NCBI RefSeq assembly: GCF_006088715.1
Contig: NZ_CP030772.1
Location: 744,001-808,000 of the forward strand
Origin: Streptomyces sp. YIM 121038
Lineage (GTDB): Bacteria > Actinomycetota > Actinomycetes > Streptomycetales > Streptomycetaceae
Direction of reading: 5' to 3'
DNA length: 64,000 bases
Shown: positions 27,560 to 36,500 of the stretch, piece after piece
Numbering within the stretch: position 1 is the stretch's first letter
Layout: each line of letters starts with the position of its first letter
Notes under the pieces: generated by a model
Database searches by the model: none
Seen by the model: only the letters and a program-made list of their open reading frames with translations
Told to the model about the DNA's origin: nothing
Position numbers and translations under genes: made by a program

Positions 27560-29347
27560 ATGGGACAGGACTACCCAGAACAGCCACTGAGGGGCGGGGG
27601 CAACGAACACACCGGTTCTTTCTCCACCGCGCGGGCGACAGGAACGCCCGCGCGGCACGGCTGGATTGCCACCGCAGTCCGACTGTGGTGGCCCACCGCT
27701 CTCGCCCTGTCCGTGGCGGCCAGCGCGCTGGCCGCGCTGCTTCTGCCCGCCACCATTGCCCGGGCCGTGGACCGAGCCCTGTCGGGCGGCGGCACTGCGG
27801 GGGTCGTTCCCCTCACCGCAGTCGTCGGCCTGCTCACGGCAGCGGAGGCCGCCGCGCAGTACGCGGGACCACGCACCACGGCCGAGACGACGGCCCAGCT
27901 GCGCGCCGCCCTGGTGCGGCACACCATGGCCGGAGGTCCCCACCCTGTACGGCGTACGTCGACCGGCGACCTGGTGACCCGGCTCACCGTCGGCGCCGCA
28001 GAGGCGGGCCTGGCCAGCCAGGCGATGGTCTACGCGGTCACCCAACTCGTCATGGCGGCCGCAGCCGTGGTGGCCCTCGGGCTGCTCGCCCCCGAACTGG
28101 CCGTGGCCTTCCTGGTCACTACACCAGTTGGCTGGCTCCTGCTGCGCAGGCATCTGCAGTGCACGGTACGGCGCGGCAAGGGCTACCAGAGCGTGCAGGC
28201 CGACGTGACCGCCCGGCTGCTCGACGCCCTGGCGGGCAGCCGCACCATCGCAGCCGCTGGAACCGTCGAGCAGGAGATCGAACGCGTACTGCGGCCGGTT
28301 CCCGAACTCTCCCGGCACGGACGCGCGTTGTGGGACTGCCAGCGCCGCGTCGCCTGGTCCACCGGCCTGCTCGCCCCCGCCATCCAGATCACCGTGCTCA
28401 CCGTCGCCGGACACCAATTGTCCACTGGAACGCTCAGCACGGGCGAGGTAATTGCCGCGCTTGGCTACACGGTGCTCGGGCTCGGCGGTTTCGGCGCGGC
28501 GCAGAGTCTCCTGGACCTCGCCCGCGCACGGGCGGGGCAGGCCCGGGTGTCGGAGGTCCTTGGCTCTCCCCTGGCGCCCGCGGGGCTGTGCGGCCTGCAG
28601 CCGGGGCTCGGACGCGTGGAGATACGCGGGGTCACCGTACGGCGGTCCGGACGGGCCGTCCTCGACGGGCTGGACCTCATCCTCCCTGCCGGGACCTGCA
28701 CCGCGTTGGTGGGGAGTTCCGGGTCGGGCAGATCTCTATTTGCCGCGGTCGCCAGCGGACTGCTGGTCCCGGAACAGGGCCTTGTCCTGCTGGACGGAGT
28801 GCCGGTGAACGAGATCCGTCCCTCCGAACTACGGACCGCAGTCTCCTGCGCATTCGCGGATCCCGAGCTGACCGGGGCCACCGTCCTCGACGCCATCACG
28901 GCCGCCGCGCAGCCGGTCTCCGCGGCCGAAGCCCGCCGCGCCGCGCGCACAGCACAGGCAGACCTATTCATCCGACGGCTGCCCGCCGGTTACGAGACCC
29001 CCCTGACCGACGTACCTCTGTCTGGGGGGCAATGGCAACGGCTAGGACTCGCACGGGCCTTGGCCCGCGACTGTCGGCTGCTCGTCCTCGACGATGCCAT
29101 GTCCAGTCTCGACACCGCCACCGAGGCCTCTGTCCTGAACGCGATGGGCCTCTCCCACGGAGACCGCACGCGGCTGGTCGTGACCCAGCGGACGTACACG
29201 GCGGCTCGCGCGGACACGGTCGCATGGCTGGACGAGGGGCGCATCCGGGCCCTGGCCCCCCACCGGGAGCTATGGCGCATACCAGCTTACCGCCTCATCT
29301 TCACGGGCATGGGGGATCCCGCAGAGCCAGGGGGCACCGAGGGCTGA
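27560..29347 (+). CDS. ramA: ABC exporter half-transporter with degenerate ATPase site (RamA-like)
   Basis: 595 residues. An N-terminal transmembrane domain of about six helices (ALALSVAASALAALLLPATI through GLLAPELAVAFLVTTPVGWL) precedes the nucleotide-binding domain. That domain is atypical: Walker A is GSSGSGRS with Arg for the essential Lys (about residue 388), Walker B is LLVLDDAMSSLD with Asp for the catalytic Glu, and the H-loop His is Gln (VVTQRTYT). The signature LSGGQWQR is canonical. This fits the degenerate partner of an asymmetric heterodimeric exporter with RamB. CAGGAG precedes the ATG. It is separated from ramS by the strong hairpin. Confidence 0.88.
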   Translation: MGQDYPEQPLRGGGNEHTGSFSTARATGTPARHGWIATAVRLWWPTALALSVAASALAALLLPATIARAVDRALSGGGTAGVVPLTAVVGLLTAAEAAAQYAGPRTTAETTAQLRAALVRHTMAGGPHPVRRTSTGDLVTRLTVGAAEAGLASQAMVYAVTQLVMAAAAVVALGLLAPELAVAFLVTTPVGWLLLRRHLQCTVRRGKGYQSVQADVTARLLDALAGSRTIAAAGTVEQEIERVLRPVPELSRHGRALWDCQRRVAWSTGLLAPAIQITVLTVAGHQLSTGTLSTGEVIAALGYTVLGLGGFGAAQSLLDLARARAGQARVSEVLGSPLAPAGLCGLQPGLGRVEIRGVTVRRSGRAVLDGLDLILPAGTCTALVGSSGSGRSLFAAVASGLLVPEQGLVLLDGVPVNEIRPSELRTAVSCAFADPELTGATVLDAITAAAQPVSAAEARRAARTAQADLFIRRLPAGYETPLTDVPLSGGQWQRLGLARALARDCRLLVLDDAMSSLDTATEASVLNAMGLSHGDRTRLVVTQRTYTAARADTVAWLDEGRIRALAPHRELWRIPAYRLIFTGMGDPAEPGGTEG

Positions 29348-29392
29348 GTTTGTACGACCGGATACGGAACACGGACGAAAGGACAGCCACGC

Positions 29393-31345
29393 ATGGCCCA
29401 GCGCACTGCCGACGCCTCCCGCCCGTACCCGGTAGGTGGCTCTGGTCCAGACACACGCCCGGAGCCGGACCCGAACTCGGCGGCCTCGCCCCCGCGCGTG
29501 ACTGGCGCCGCAGCACTGCACCTGGTGGGCAGCAGTCTCTCCCACAGCCGTAGCGCAGCGTTTCGGCTGGCCTGGTGGACGCTGGTGTCGGCTGCCCCCG
29601 CCCTCGTCTCCGGAAAGGCCCTCGCCCTCGCCGTCGACGATGGCTTCCTGCCCCACCGCCCCCGAACAGCAGCGCTGTACCTGGTTCTCTTCGCCCTGTG
29701 CGCCCTGGCCGGATCCTGGGCAAGCCGACAGACCTACCCCTCACTCGCCGAGATCGTGGAGCCACTGCGGGACAGGCTCCTCGGCGACGTCGTCCGCGGC
29801 ACGCTGCGCCGGGCAGAGGCGGGGGGCGTGCGGCGCAACGATATCAACGCCGTCGTCGTCGCCCAGCTCACCCGACAGGTAGAGGTGGTACGGGATACTC
29901 TTGCCGGACAGCTCATGCTGGTCTGGCAGTTCGTGCTGACGGCGGCGGCCGTCGTCGTGGGCACCGCCGTCATCGCCCCAGCCGCCATGCCCCTCGTCGC
30001 GGTGCCGCTGCTGATCGCGCTCGGCGCGTTCGCCGTGCTGGCACCGGTGACAGTCCGTTGGCAGCACAGGGCGTTCCAGGCAGAGGAGACACTGGCACAG
30101 CAGGCCGTGGAGACCGTCAGAGCGCTGCGCGACATCGTAGCCACCGGCACCCACGACCGGGCAGAACTCAAAATGCTCCAGGCCGTACGGGAACACCTGC
30201 TGGTCTCCCGGAAGCTGGCCGCCGTCGCGGCAGTGCGCCGGCTAATCGTGGGGCTCGGAGCGCACAGCCCACTGCTGTTGGTCGTACTCGCCGCGCCGAG
30301 GCTCCTGGACCGCGGCATGACCCCGGGAGACGTGGTCGGCGTACTCAGCTATGTGCTGACCACCCTCGAACCCGCCGTCCGGCTGCTGATCCAAGGGGTT
30401 GGCGCCTCCTGGCTCCGGCTGTCCGTGGCGGCCCAACGGCTCGCCGGAGCAGCCCGCACTCCTGAGATCCCCAAAGCTCCATCTCTCCCGCTCAAGCCGG
30501 CCGACGGATCGGTCCTCATGTCGGGCGTCACCTTCGCCTACGGCCCGGACGCCGCACCAATCCTCGATGGACTCGAACTCGAACTCGCCCACGGGGAGCA
30601 GTTGGCCGTGGTCGGCCCATCCGGTGTGGGGAAGTCCACGACGGCCGACATCCTGGCCGGAGTTCTCGTGCCCGACAAAGGGCGGATCACCCTCGGAGGC
30701 GTGCCTTTGGGCCGCATTGCGCGGGACGACCTGTGCCGGGCGCGGGCGCTGCTCCCGCAGAACCCGTACGTTTTCGCCGGGACATTGCGGGAAAACCTCT
30801 GCCAGCTCGCTCCCGGCACCCGGGACGACGCCGTCGACTTCACTGTCGCGGAATTGGGCATGGGCCCGGTCGCACAACGGCTGGGCGGACTCGACGGCCG
30901 GGTGGACCCTTCCGCACTGTCCTCGGGCGAGCGACAGCTCATCGCGCTGGCGCGGGTCCACCTCTCCTTCGCCGCCCTTGTCATCCTGGATGAGGCGACG
31001 CGGCACCTCGACGCCGAGGCTGAACAGCGGGTCGAGGAGGCGTTCCGACGGCGGCCCGGCACCGTCGTCGCCATCACTCACCGGATCTCGCTGGCCCGCC
31101 GCGCGGACAAGGTGCTCCTCCTGGACGGACAACGGGCATGGATTGGCACGCATGACACCCTCCTGGTGGACGTCCCCCTCTACGCAGACCTGGTGGGTAT
31201 CTGGAACACCGGTGCCGTCGGAACCGGCAAGGACGGAACCGGCGACATCGGAGACAGTGCAGATGAACGCTACGCCAGCGCGGACCGGGTCAGTACCCCG
31301 GACGCAACATCAGATCGCTCACCGTCGCGTCCCTCGGCAGACTGA
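29393..31345 (+). CDS. ramB: ABC exporter half-transporter with canonical Walker motifs (RamB-like)
   Basis: 650 residues. The membrane domain (about 50-340) is followed by an ATPase domain with canonical Walker A GPSGVGKST (about 407), Walker B LVILDEATRHLD with catalytic Glu, and H-loop AITHR. Its signature is LSSGERQ rather than LSGGQ, so in a dimer with RamA the good Walker A/B would pair with the good LSGGQ of RamA, giving one working composite site. AAAGGA precedes the ATG, 45 bp after ramA. The 3' end overlaps the convergent SDR gene by 56 bp. Expected role: export and leader handling of the RamS-derived peptide. Confidence 0.88.
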   Translation: MAQRTADASRPYPVGGSGPDTRPEPDPNSAASPPRVTGAAALHLVGSSLSHSRSAAFRLAWWTLVSAAPALVSGKALALAVDDGFLPHRPRTAALYLVLFALCALAGSWASRQTYPSLAEIVEPLRDRLLGDVVRGTLRRAEAGGVRRNDINAVVVAQLTRQVEVVRDTLAGQLMLVWQFVLTAAAVVVGTAVIAPAAMPLVAVPLLIALGAFAVLAPVTVRWQHRAFQAEETLAQQAVETVRALRDIVATGTHDRAELKMLQAVREHLLVSRKLAAVAAVRRLIVGLGAHSPLLLVVLAAPRLLDRGMTPGDVVGVLSYVLTTLEPAVRLLIQGVGASWLRLSVAAQRLAGAARTPEIPKAPSLPLKPADGSVLMSGVTFAYGPDAAPILDGLELELAHGEQLAVVGPSGVGKSTTADILAGVLVPDKGRITLGGVPLGRIARDDLCRARALLPQNPYVFAGTLRENLCQLAPGTRDDAVDFTVAELGMGPVAQRLGGLDGRVDPSALSSGERQLIALARVHLSFAALVILDEATRHLDAEAEQRVEEAFRRRPGTVVAITHRISLARRADKVLLLDGQRAWIGTHDTLLVDVPLYADLVGIWNTGAVGTGKDGTGDIGDSADERYASADRVSTPDATSDRSPSRPSAD

Positions 31346-31979
31346 GTGCCATGCCGACGGCGGCAGCCACGGAGGCTGGGCTCATATGTGTCTCTGACTC
31401 GTACGGCAGCCCGAACTGTTCGTGCAATCGGACTTGCATCGGCGTGTCGGTCTCGCCCGGATAGACGGTTGTGACCCTGACTCCGTACTCGTGTTCCTCC
31501 GCTCGCAAGGTCTCGGCCAGCGCCTTCAGACCAAACTTGGACGCCGCGTAGGCACCCAGACGTGGCGGCGCATTCACGCCCGCGCCCGAGTTCATAAAGA
31601 CGACCTGCCCGCGGGCCGCCCGGAGCGCGGGCAGCAGGAGCCGGGTGAGCTCCGCCGGAGCGATCAGGTTGACCGCAAGCGTGTGCTCCCAGACCTCCGC
31701 ACCTACGTCAACGATCCGCCCCGACTCGGCCACACCGGCCGCATGCAGAAGTAAGTCCAGCCGCTGGGGCAGTACCTCCGCCGTCAGCGAGCCGCGCAAC
31801 GCACCAGGAACGGCCAGGTCCGCTACCAGGATCCGGCTCTGCGGGAACTGCGCCCATAGCGTCTTGGCTCGGGACTCGTTCCGAGCCAAGAGCCACAACT
31901 CGTGCCCCCGCGCTGCGAAATGATTCGCCAGAGCTGCTCCGATACCAGAACCACTACCTGTGATCATAAAGACTCCCAT
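31290..31979 (-). CDS. Short-chain dehydrogenase/reductase
   Basis: 229 residues from ATG 31979. Classical SDR motifs: TGSGSGIG cofactor loop at the N terminus, HAAGV (NAG-type) near residue 80, catalytic Ser in FMNSGAG, YAASK catalytic Tyr/Lys, and the PGETDTPM segment. It is convergent with ramB and the two coding ends overlap by 56 bp. That is unusual and suggests either co-evolution of the pair or that one end has been remodelled. A GCAGGAGGA box lies about 25 bp upstream, so a TTG start at about 32003 is possible. Role relative to the lanthipeptide is unknown. Confidence 0.85.
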   Translation of the reverse strand: MGVFMITGSGSGIGAALANHFAARGHELWLLARNESRAKTLWAQFPQSRILVADLAVPGALRGSLTAEVLPQRLDLLLHAAGVAESGRIVDVGAEVWEHTLAVNLIAPAELTRLLLPALRAARGQVVFMNSGAGVNAPPRLGAYAASKFGLKALAETLRAEEHEYGVRVTTVYPGETDTPMQVRLHEQFGLPYESETHMSPASVAAAVGMALSLPRDATVSDLMLRPGY

Positions 31980-32099
31980 AGCATGGTACTTACCCAATAT
32001 TCTTTTTCTTCCTCCTGCCTGGAAGACAAGTTCGGCACCGGAATGAGCCACTACTGGTTTCGGGGCTAACCCGAAGAAGAAGGATGGCCCCAGGGCAGT

Positions 32100-32410
32100 G
32101 GGGTGATCGGTGGAGTGCGGTCACGGTGATGCGGTCTCGATGGGGTCAAGCGGACGGCGAAGCCGAGGTGGTTGGCCTGGCGGGCGATGCGGCGCATGGC
32201 GTTCGGGGCCGTACTTCGCGTAGTAGTCCCCGCCGAGATCTTGGTAAGCGGCGTCGTGGGTGAGCATGTGCCAGATCGCGGTCAGGAGAGAGTGTCCCAG
32301 GGTGACGAGGGCCTTCTTCTTGCCGGGTCGGGGCATGAGCCGGTGGTAGCGGGCGCCGAGGTAGGTGGTCTCCCGGGTACGGGAAGCTGCGATGGCTGGC
32401 AATCCCCTGG
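32100..32410 (-). pseudogene. IS110/IS1111-type transposase, C-terminal remnant
   Basis: Reads TYLGARYHRLMPRPGKKKAL then LGHSLLTAIWHMLTHDAAYQ, the usual end of this transposase group, and continues after a one-base shift as RRIARQANHLGFAVRLTP. It has no 5' part; the neighbouring DNA is an IS3 element. Confidence 0.6.
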
Positions 32411-32426
32411 GATCGTGGAGTCTTCG

Positions 32427-33345
32427 TCTATGCGGTTTGAGTCCGTGAACGGGCCTCAGCACGCTGTTGGTTGATGGTGTGTTCGAACTCGATCGGCGGC
32501 AGTCCGTCGGCCGCGCTGTGCCTGCGGCGCGGTTGAAGAAGTCTGCGATCCACGTGGCGATCTTCAGCCGGGCCTCGGCGCGGGTGGCGAAGCGGTGCCG
32601 GTGGATGTACTCGGCCTTGATCGACGAGTGGAACGATTCCGCGGCCGCGTTGTCCAGGGCCGACCCCACCCGCCCCATGGACTGCACCACGCCCAGCCGG
32701 TCGCAGAGGCTGTTGTGTACGCCTCACTCGTATATTCCGGGCCCCTGTCGCTGTGGAAGATCACGCCGTCCACGGCGCCGCCGCGGGTCGCGGCGGCCAT
32801 CTGCAGTGACGCGCCGACCAGGGACGCATCATGCCTGGGGCCCATCGCGTAGCCCAGGACCCGGCGTGAGAACGCATCGTGCACGGACGCGAGGTAGAGC
32901 TTGCCCTCACCGGTTTCGGCCTCGGTCATATCGCCCCACCACAACACGTCCGGCGCGATCGCGTCGAAGCGTCGAAGTACCAGGTCACGGGCGGCTTTCC
33001 GCTTGCCCTGACGGGTCAGGTTCCGGCGCCGGCGCGGGGGCTTGCGGCCCTGGAGCCCGAGCCCGGCCATGATCTGGGCGACGGTGTTGGGCGAGACCTG
33101 CCAGCCCTCGGCCCACAGGTCCAGCGTGATCCTCGGCGACCCGTACGTCCGCCCCGACGCGTTGAAGAAGTGGATGATCCGCTCTGCCAGAGCGGCCCGT
33201 CTGACCTCGCGTTTCGTCGGCTGTTCGGGGCGGCGGCGCCACTTGTAGAACCAGGACTCGGACACTTCCAGCGCCCGGCAGGACACGGTGTGCGGGACAT
33301 GGTGCTCGGCCCGCTGGCCGGCGATGAAGCCCGCAACCGTCACTT
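32427..33345 (-). pseudogene. IS3-family OrfB with two frameshifts
   Basis: The first frame has SESWFYKWRRRPEQPTKREV, Asp in WWGDMTEAETGEG and Asp in VIFHSDRGPEYTSEAYTT. An extra base near 32712 moves it to VVQSMGRVGSALDNAAAESF, which holds the catalytic Glu. A second slip near 32537 disturbs FFNR. All three acidic residues survive but not in one frame. Confidence 0.8.
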
Positions 33346-33360
33346 CATCGCCTCCTTCAC

Positions 33361-33657
33361 TCAGAGGACCACGGAGCGCTTGAGGACATCGCGCTCCATC
33401 CCGATCTCGGTGTTCTCCCTGCGCAGCTGCTTGTTCTCCTCGCGCAGCCGACGCAGTTCCTCGCGTTCGGACTCGTTCAGTCCGCCCACGGCCTCCGCGT
33501 CCGCACGGGTCTTCGCACGGTGGACCCAGGTCTGGAGCGTGCCCTCGTGCACCCCCAGGTCCCACGCGACCTGCGCAGACGATTTCCCGGTCTCCAGCAC
33601 GATGCGGACCGCACCCTCACGAAACTCGGCATCGTACTTCCGTCGCTTCTCCGCCAT
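33361..33657 (-). CDS. IS3-family OrfA
   Basis: 98 residues from ATG 33657. Begins MAEKRRKYDAEFREGAVRIV, with a helix-turn-helix (SSAQVAWDLGVHEGTLQTWV) and a strong zipper (ERELRRLREENKQL-type heptads, then ENTEIGMERDVLKRSVVL). It is intact, 16 bp upstream of the broken orfB, so only the DNA-binding subunit can still be made. Confidence 0.85.
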   Translation of the reverse strand: MAEKRRKYDAEFREGAVRIVLETGKSSAQVAWDLGVHEGTLQTWVHRAKTRADAEAVGGLNESEREELRRLREENKQLRRENTEIGMERDVLKRSVVL

Positions 33658-33669
33658 GACCCTCAACTA

Positions 33670-34206
33670 CCCCTATGGTCACGACTCCACAGTACGAGGG
33701 GAGACCCAGGATGCCTCGGACGAGCGGTTCGAGTGCCTGGCTGTCATGGAGGTTCGCGCCCGAGATACCGGCCGGAAGGGGCAGGCCGGTCCGCTCGGTG
33801 ATCAAGTGGATCTTCGAGCCGTACTTGCCCCGGTCCAACGGATTCGGACCCCTCAGGTCCCCTTTTCCAGGGCGCGCATGTTCACCGAGTCGATCGCGCA
33901 CCGCGACCAGTCCAGCTCGCCACGGGCGCCGAGGCCATCCAGCACCAGCCGGTGCAGCTTCGCCCACACCCGCAGCCGGCCCCGCTCCATGAACCGGCGG
34001 TGCGCCGTTGCCCCGGACGGCCCGAACACCGCCGGGACCTGCGACCACGCGCATCCCGCCGTCGCCACGAAGAGGATCGCCGCCAGCACCTCACGGCCCC
34101 CGTACCGACGCCGCCCACCGCCCTGCGGACGCGACGGCGCCTCCGGCACCACCCGCTGAAACAACTCCCACAACCCGTCCGGCACCAACCACTCAACCAT
34201 CAACAC
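33670..34206 (-). pseudogene. IS5-family transposase, frameshifted and 3'-truncated
   Basis: The frame from 34206 reads EWLVPDGLWELFQRVVPEAP and ATAHRRFMERGRLRVWAKLH, then WSRCAIDSVNMRALEKG. One base later the sense continues as GDLRGPNPLDRGKYGSKIHL and GISGANLHDSQALEPLVRGI, where it stops at another junction. Confidence 0.75.
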
Positions 34207-34235
34207 CCAGACAGACTACCGGCACCCCAAATGAG

Positions 34236-34890
34236 ATGATCTCTTACGCAAGAATGCGACCTGCCAGCAGGTCGGCGCCGGATTCGGAGTGTCCGAGGCA
34301 ACCGCCTGGCGCTACGTCGACGAGACTCTCGACGTCCTGGCCGCCTGGCCGCCTGGGCGCCGGGCCTGCACGAGGCCCTGACCGGGCTGGGCGAGGGCGA
34401 CTTCGTCATCGTTGACGGCACCCTGATCCCCACCGACCGCATCGCCGCGGACAAGCCGTACTACTCGATGAAGCACAAGCAGCACGGCATGAACGTGCAG
34501 GTCATCGCCCGCCCGGACGGCACACCCCTGTGGTTCTCCAGGGCCACCCCCGGCCGCACGCATGACCTGACCACGGCCCGCGCCCACAGCATCGTCCAGG
34601 CCTGCCTCACCCGGCAGATCCTCATCCTCGCCGACCGCGCCTACCAAGGAGCCGGCGCCACCGTCCGCACCCCCTCCAAGGGAATCCGTGAACAACCCGA
34701 GCACTACCAGCAATTCAACCGCGAGCACGCCCGGCTGCGGGCTCCTGGGGAAGGCGCCTTCACCCAGCTGAAGACCTGGCGACTGCTCCGACAGGCCAGA
34801 TACTCCACCCGCCGCATCAACACCATCGTCCAAGCCGTCCACACACTCCTGACCTGCACGTACCCAGGATCAAAGAGGTTCGCTCAAGAA
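34236..34890 (+). pseudogene. IS5-family (DDE_Tnp_4) transposase, 5'-truncated, with 8-bp duplication
   Basis: Starts in mid-gene (VGAGFGVSEATAWRYVDETL). At 34337-34355 the octamer GGCCGCCT is repeated in tandem, which shifts the frame. It continues LHEALTGLGEGDFVIVDGTL, ILILADRAYQGAGATVRTPS and GEGAFTQLKTWRLLRQARYS. The terminus after it (34883-34901) reads CTCAAGAAGCAACGCACCC. Confidence 0.75.
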
Positions 34891-35022
34891 GCAACGCACC
34901 CCGTAGAAAGTGCCCTCCGCCTGGACCGACCGAATCCCTCAGCAAGGTTCATCGCCCCAGGTCAGGAAGGTACTTTCGCGTTTTCGACCCACAGGCAGCC
35001 ATCCCCAAGCGAGAGCGTGAGG

Positions 35023-36066
35023 TTAGACATATCCCTCCCCCGGGCGCGGATCAACGGTGCGGGCACCCAGGCGGAGGCTGGGGTAGTACGGGAAGGGACT
35101 CCCGTCCGGCGCGGTCGGTGGGGAGAAGTAGCGGGTGGCACGGTAGAGGGCGAGGGTCTCGCCGGCGACATTGTTGCGGGCGGTCTGGACCCACCAGGCC
35201 AGGGAGGGTTCAGTGCTGAGCAGGGTCTGTTCGAGGGCGGACCAACGGGCGACGGTGGAGGCGTGGAGGTCGGCGAGGTGGAGGGCAGCTTGAGTCCAGG
35301 AGATTTCCTGTTCACGGGCGAGGATGGAGACAGCATTGGGGAAGTTGCTCTTCGCGTCTTTGCCGACGGTGAAGATGTCGTTGTAGAGGGCGGCGAAGTG
35401 TTCGGCGAGGTAGTGGAACTCCTCGACTTCGGTGCCGTAGGCGTGTTCGGGGAGTTCGCGGTCGGTGCCGTATTGGGCGAGGTGGAGCCAGATGGTCTGG
35501 CCGGTGATTCCGCGCCTGACAGGCAGGTACTCGTCGAGAGTCGGGGGAGGATCGCAGCGACTGGCCAGGGCAGCCTCTCCGTTGGTCCCGCGGTACCAGG
35601 CGGTGACGTGTGTGCCGAGGCGCTGGCGCCAGTGCGGGCTCATTGCTGCCGCACGAAACGCTTGGCCGACTTCCCACCATCCGTGCAGGTACCTGTTGTC
35701 GAACGAGGGCTCGGGGAGGTCGCCGCTGGCCGCCCGACCTAGAACGTCGGCTTCCCAGTCGCTGATGCCATGTCCTTCAATTTGGTCATCGTGCCTTGTC
35801 CACACGGCCAACATCTTGCCGATCACAGTCTGTCGGTCGACGTCAGCGGAGGGATAGCAGTAGAGGGCGAACTTACTCGCCCCCATGATGGCCGAGTAGG
35901 TTTCCCGATCGAGGTCCGATGAGACCAATCCGAGGTGGTCCATCCAGGTACCCACTTCACGGTCTACCTCGGGCGACAACTGCCTCTTGTCGAGTGGGTA
36001 GTTCCACTCATCTGGGTAGGCCAGGACGATCTCCTGCTTCTGGCTGGTTGCGGGAGTGCTACTCAT
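35023..36066 (-). CDS. Class I terpene synthase
   Basis: 347 residues from ATG 36066. It shows the bacterial class I terpene cyclase landmarks: aspartate-rich DDQIE (about residue 92), NSE-type motif NDIFTVGKD (about 228; the last position is Asp, not the usual Glu) and the Arg-Tyr pair in RATRYF near the C terminus. It has one cyclase domain and no prenyltransferase domain. The start MSSTPATSQKQEIVLAYP is preceded by a purine-rich stretch (GAGAAGG). Neighbours on the same strand are an ispH fragment, a P450 and a dxs/terpene synthase remnant, so it belonged to a terpenoid cluster. The product cannot be predicted from sequence alone. Confidence 0.87.
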   Translation of the reverse strand: MSSTPATSQKQEIVLAYPDEWNYPLDKRQLSPEVDREVGTWMDHLGLVSSDLDRETYSAIMGASKFALYCYPSADVDRQTVIGKMLAVWTRHDDQIEGHGISDWEADVLGRAASGDLPEPSFDNRYLHGWWEVGQAFRAAAMSPHWRQRLGTHVTAWYRGTNGEAALASRCDPPPTLDEYLPVRRGITGQTIWLHLAQYGTDRELPEHAYGTEVEEFHYLAEHFAALYNDIFTVGKDAKSNFPNAVSILAREQEISWTQAALHLADLHASTVARWSALEQTLLSTEPSLAWWVQTARNNVAGETLALYRATRYFSPPTAPDGSPFPYYPSLRLGARTVDPRPGEGYV

Positions 36067-36134
36067 GACGGCACCGCCTTCTCTGACTGCGGGGTTAAGT
36101 TGTTGGTGTGGTAGGTGAGTTGTGGTGTGAGCCG

Positions 36135-36500
36135 TCAGTGGATCCATGCTGGTTGTGCAGGCGCGCGGGGTCCGGCCAGGTTCCGTAGCAGGGCGAAGCG
36201 CTGGTGGTCTTCGGCGGCGGTGACGGTCTCGACGTCGGTGTAGCCGTGCTGGACGAGCTGTTTCAGGACGTGGTTGACGAGGACGTCTGGGACGGAGGTG
36301 CCGGAGGTGACGCCGACTGTGGCCATATCTTTGAGCTACACCTCATCGATCTCTCCTACGGATGAATTCGCCGAGCCGACCACGATCATCAGGTCGCATG
36401 CGTCGGCCATCTGCTTGACCGCGAGCTGTCGGTTCTGGGTGGCGTGGCAGATGTCGTTGCTGGGCGGGGAGATGAACTGTGGGAGTCTTCCTTTCATGGC
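36135..36500 (-). pseudogene. ispH: ispH (HMB-PP reductase) fragment
   Basis: Two pieces of IspH in one orientation: [20 protein letters not shown] then [11 protein letters not shown], and after a short gap MATVGVTSGTSVPDVLVNHV then YTDVETVTAAEDHQRFAL. The N-terminal half is missing, about 20 codons between the pieces are deleted, and a TAG follows EIDEV where relatives have Trp. IspH makes IPP/DMAPP at the end of the MEP pathway, so a cluster-borne copy fits the adjacent terpene synthase. Confidence 0.8.

Noticed and set aside
27490..29553. A 687-residue plus-strand frame over ramA
   Set aside because: Arg/Gly/Pro-rich shadow of ramA in another frame; no domain and the wrong codon bias.
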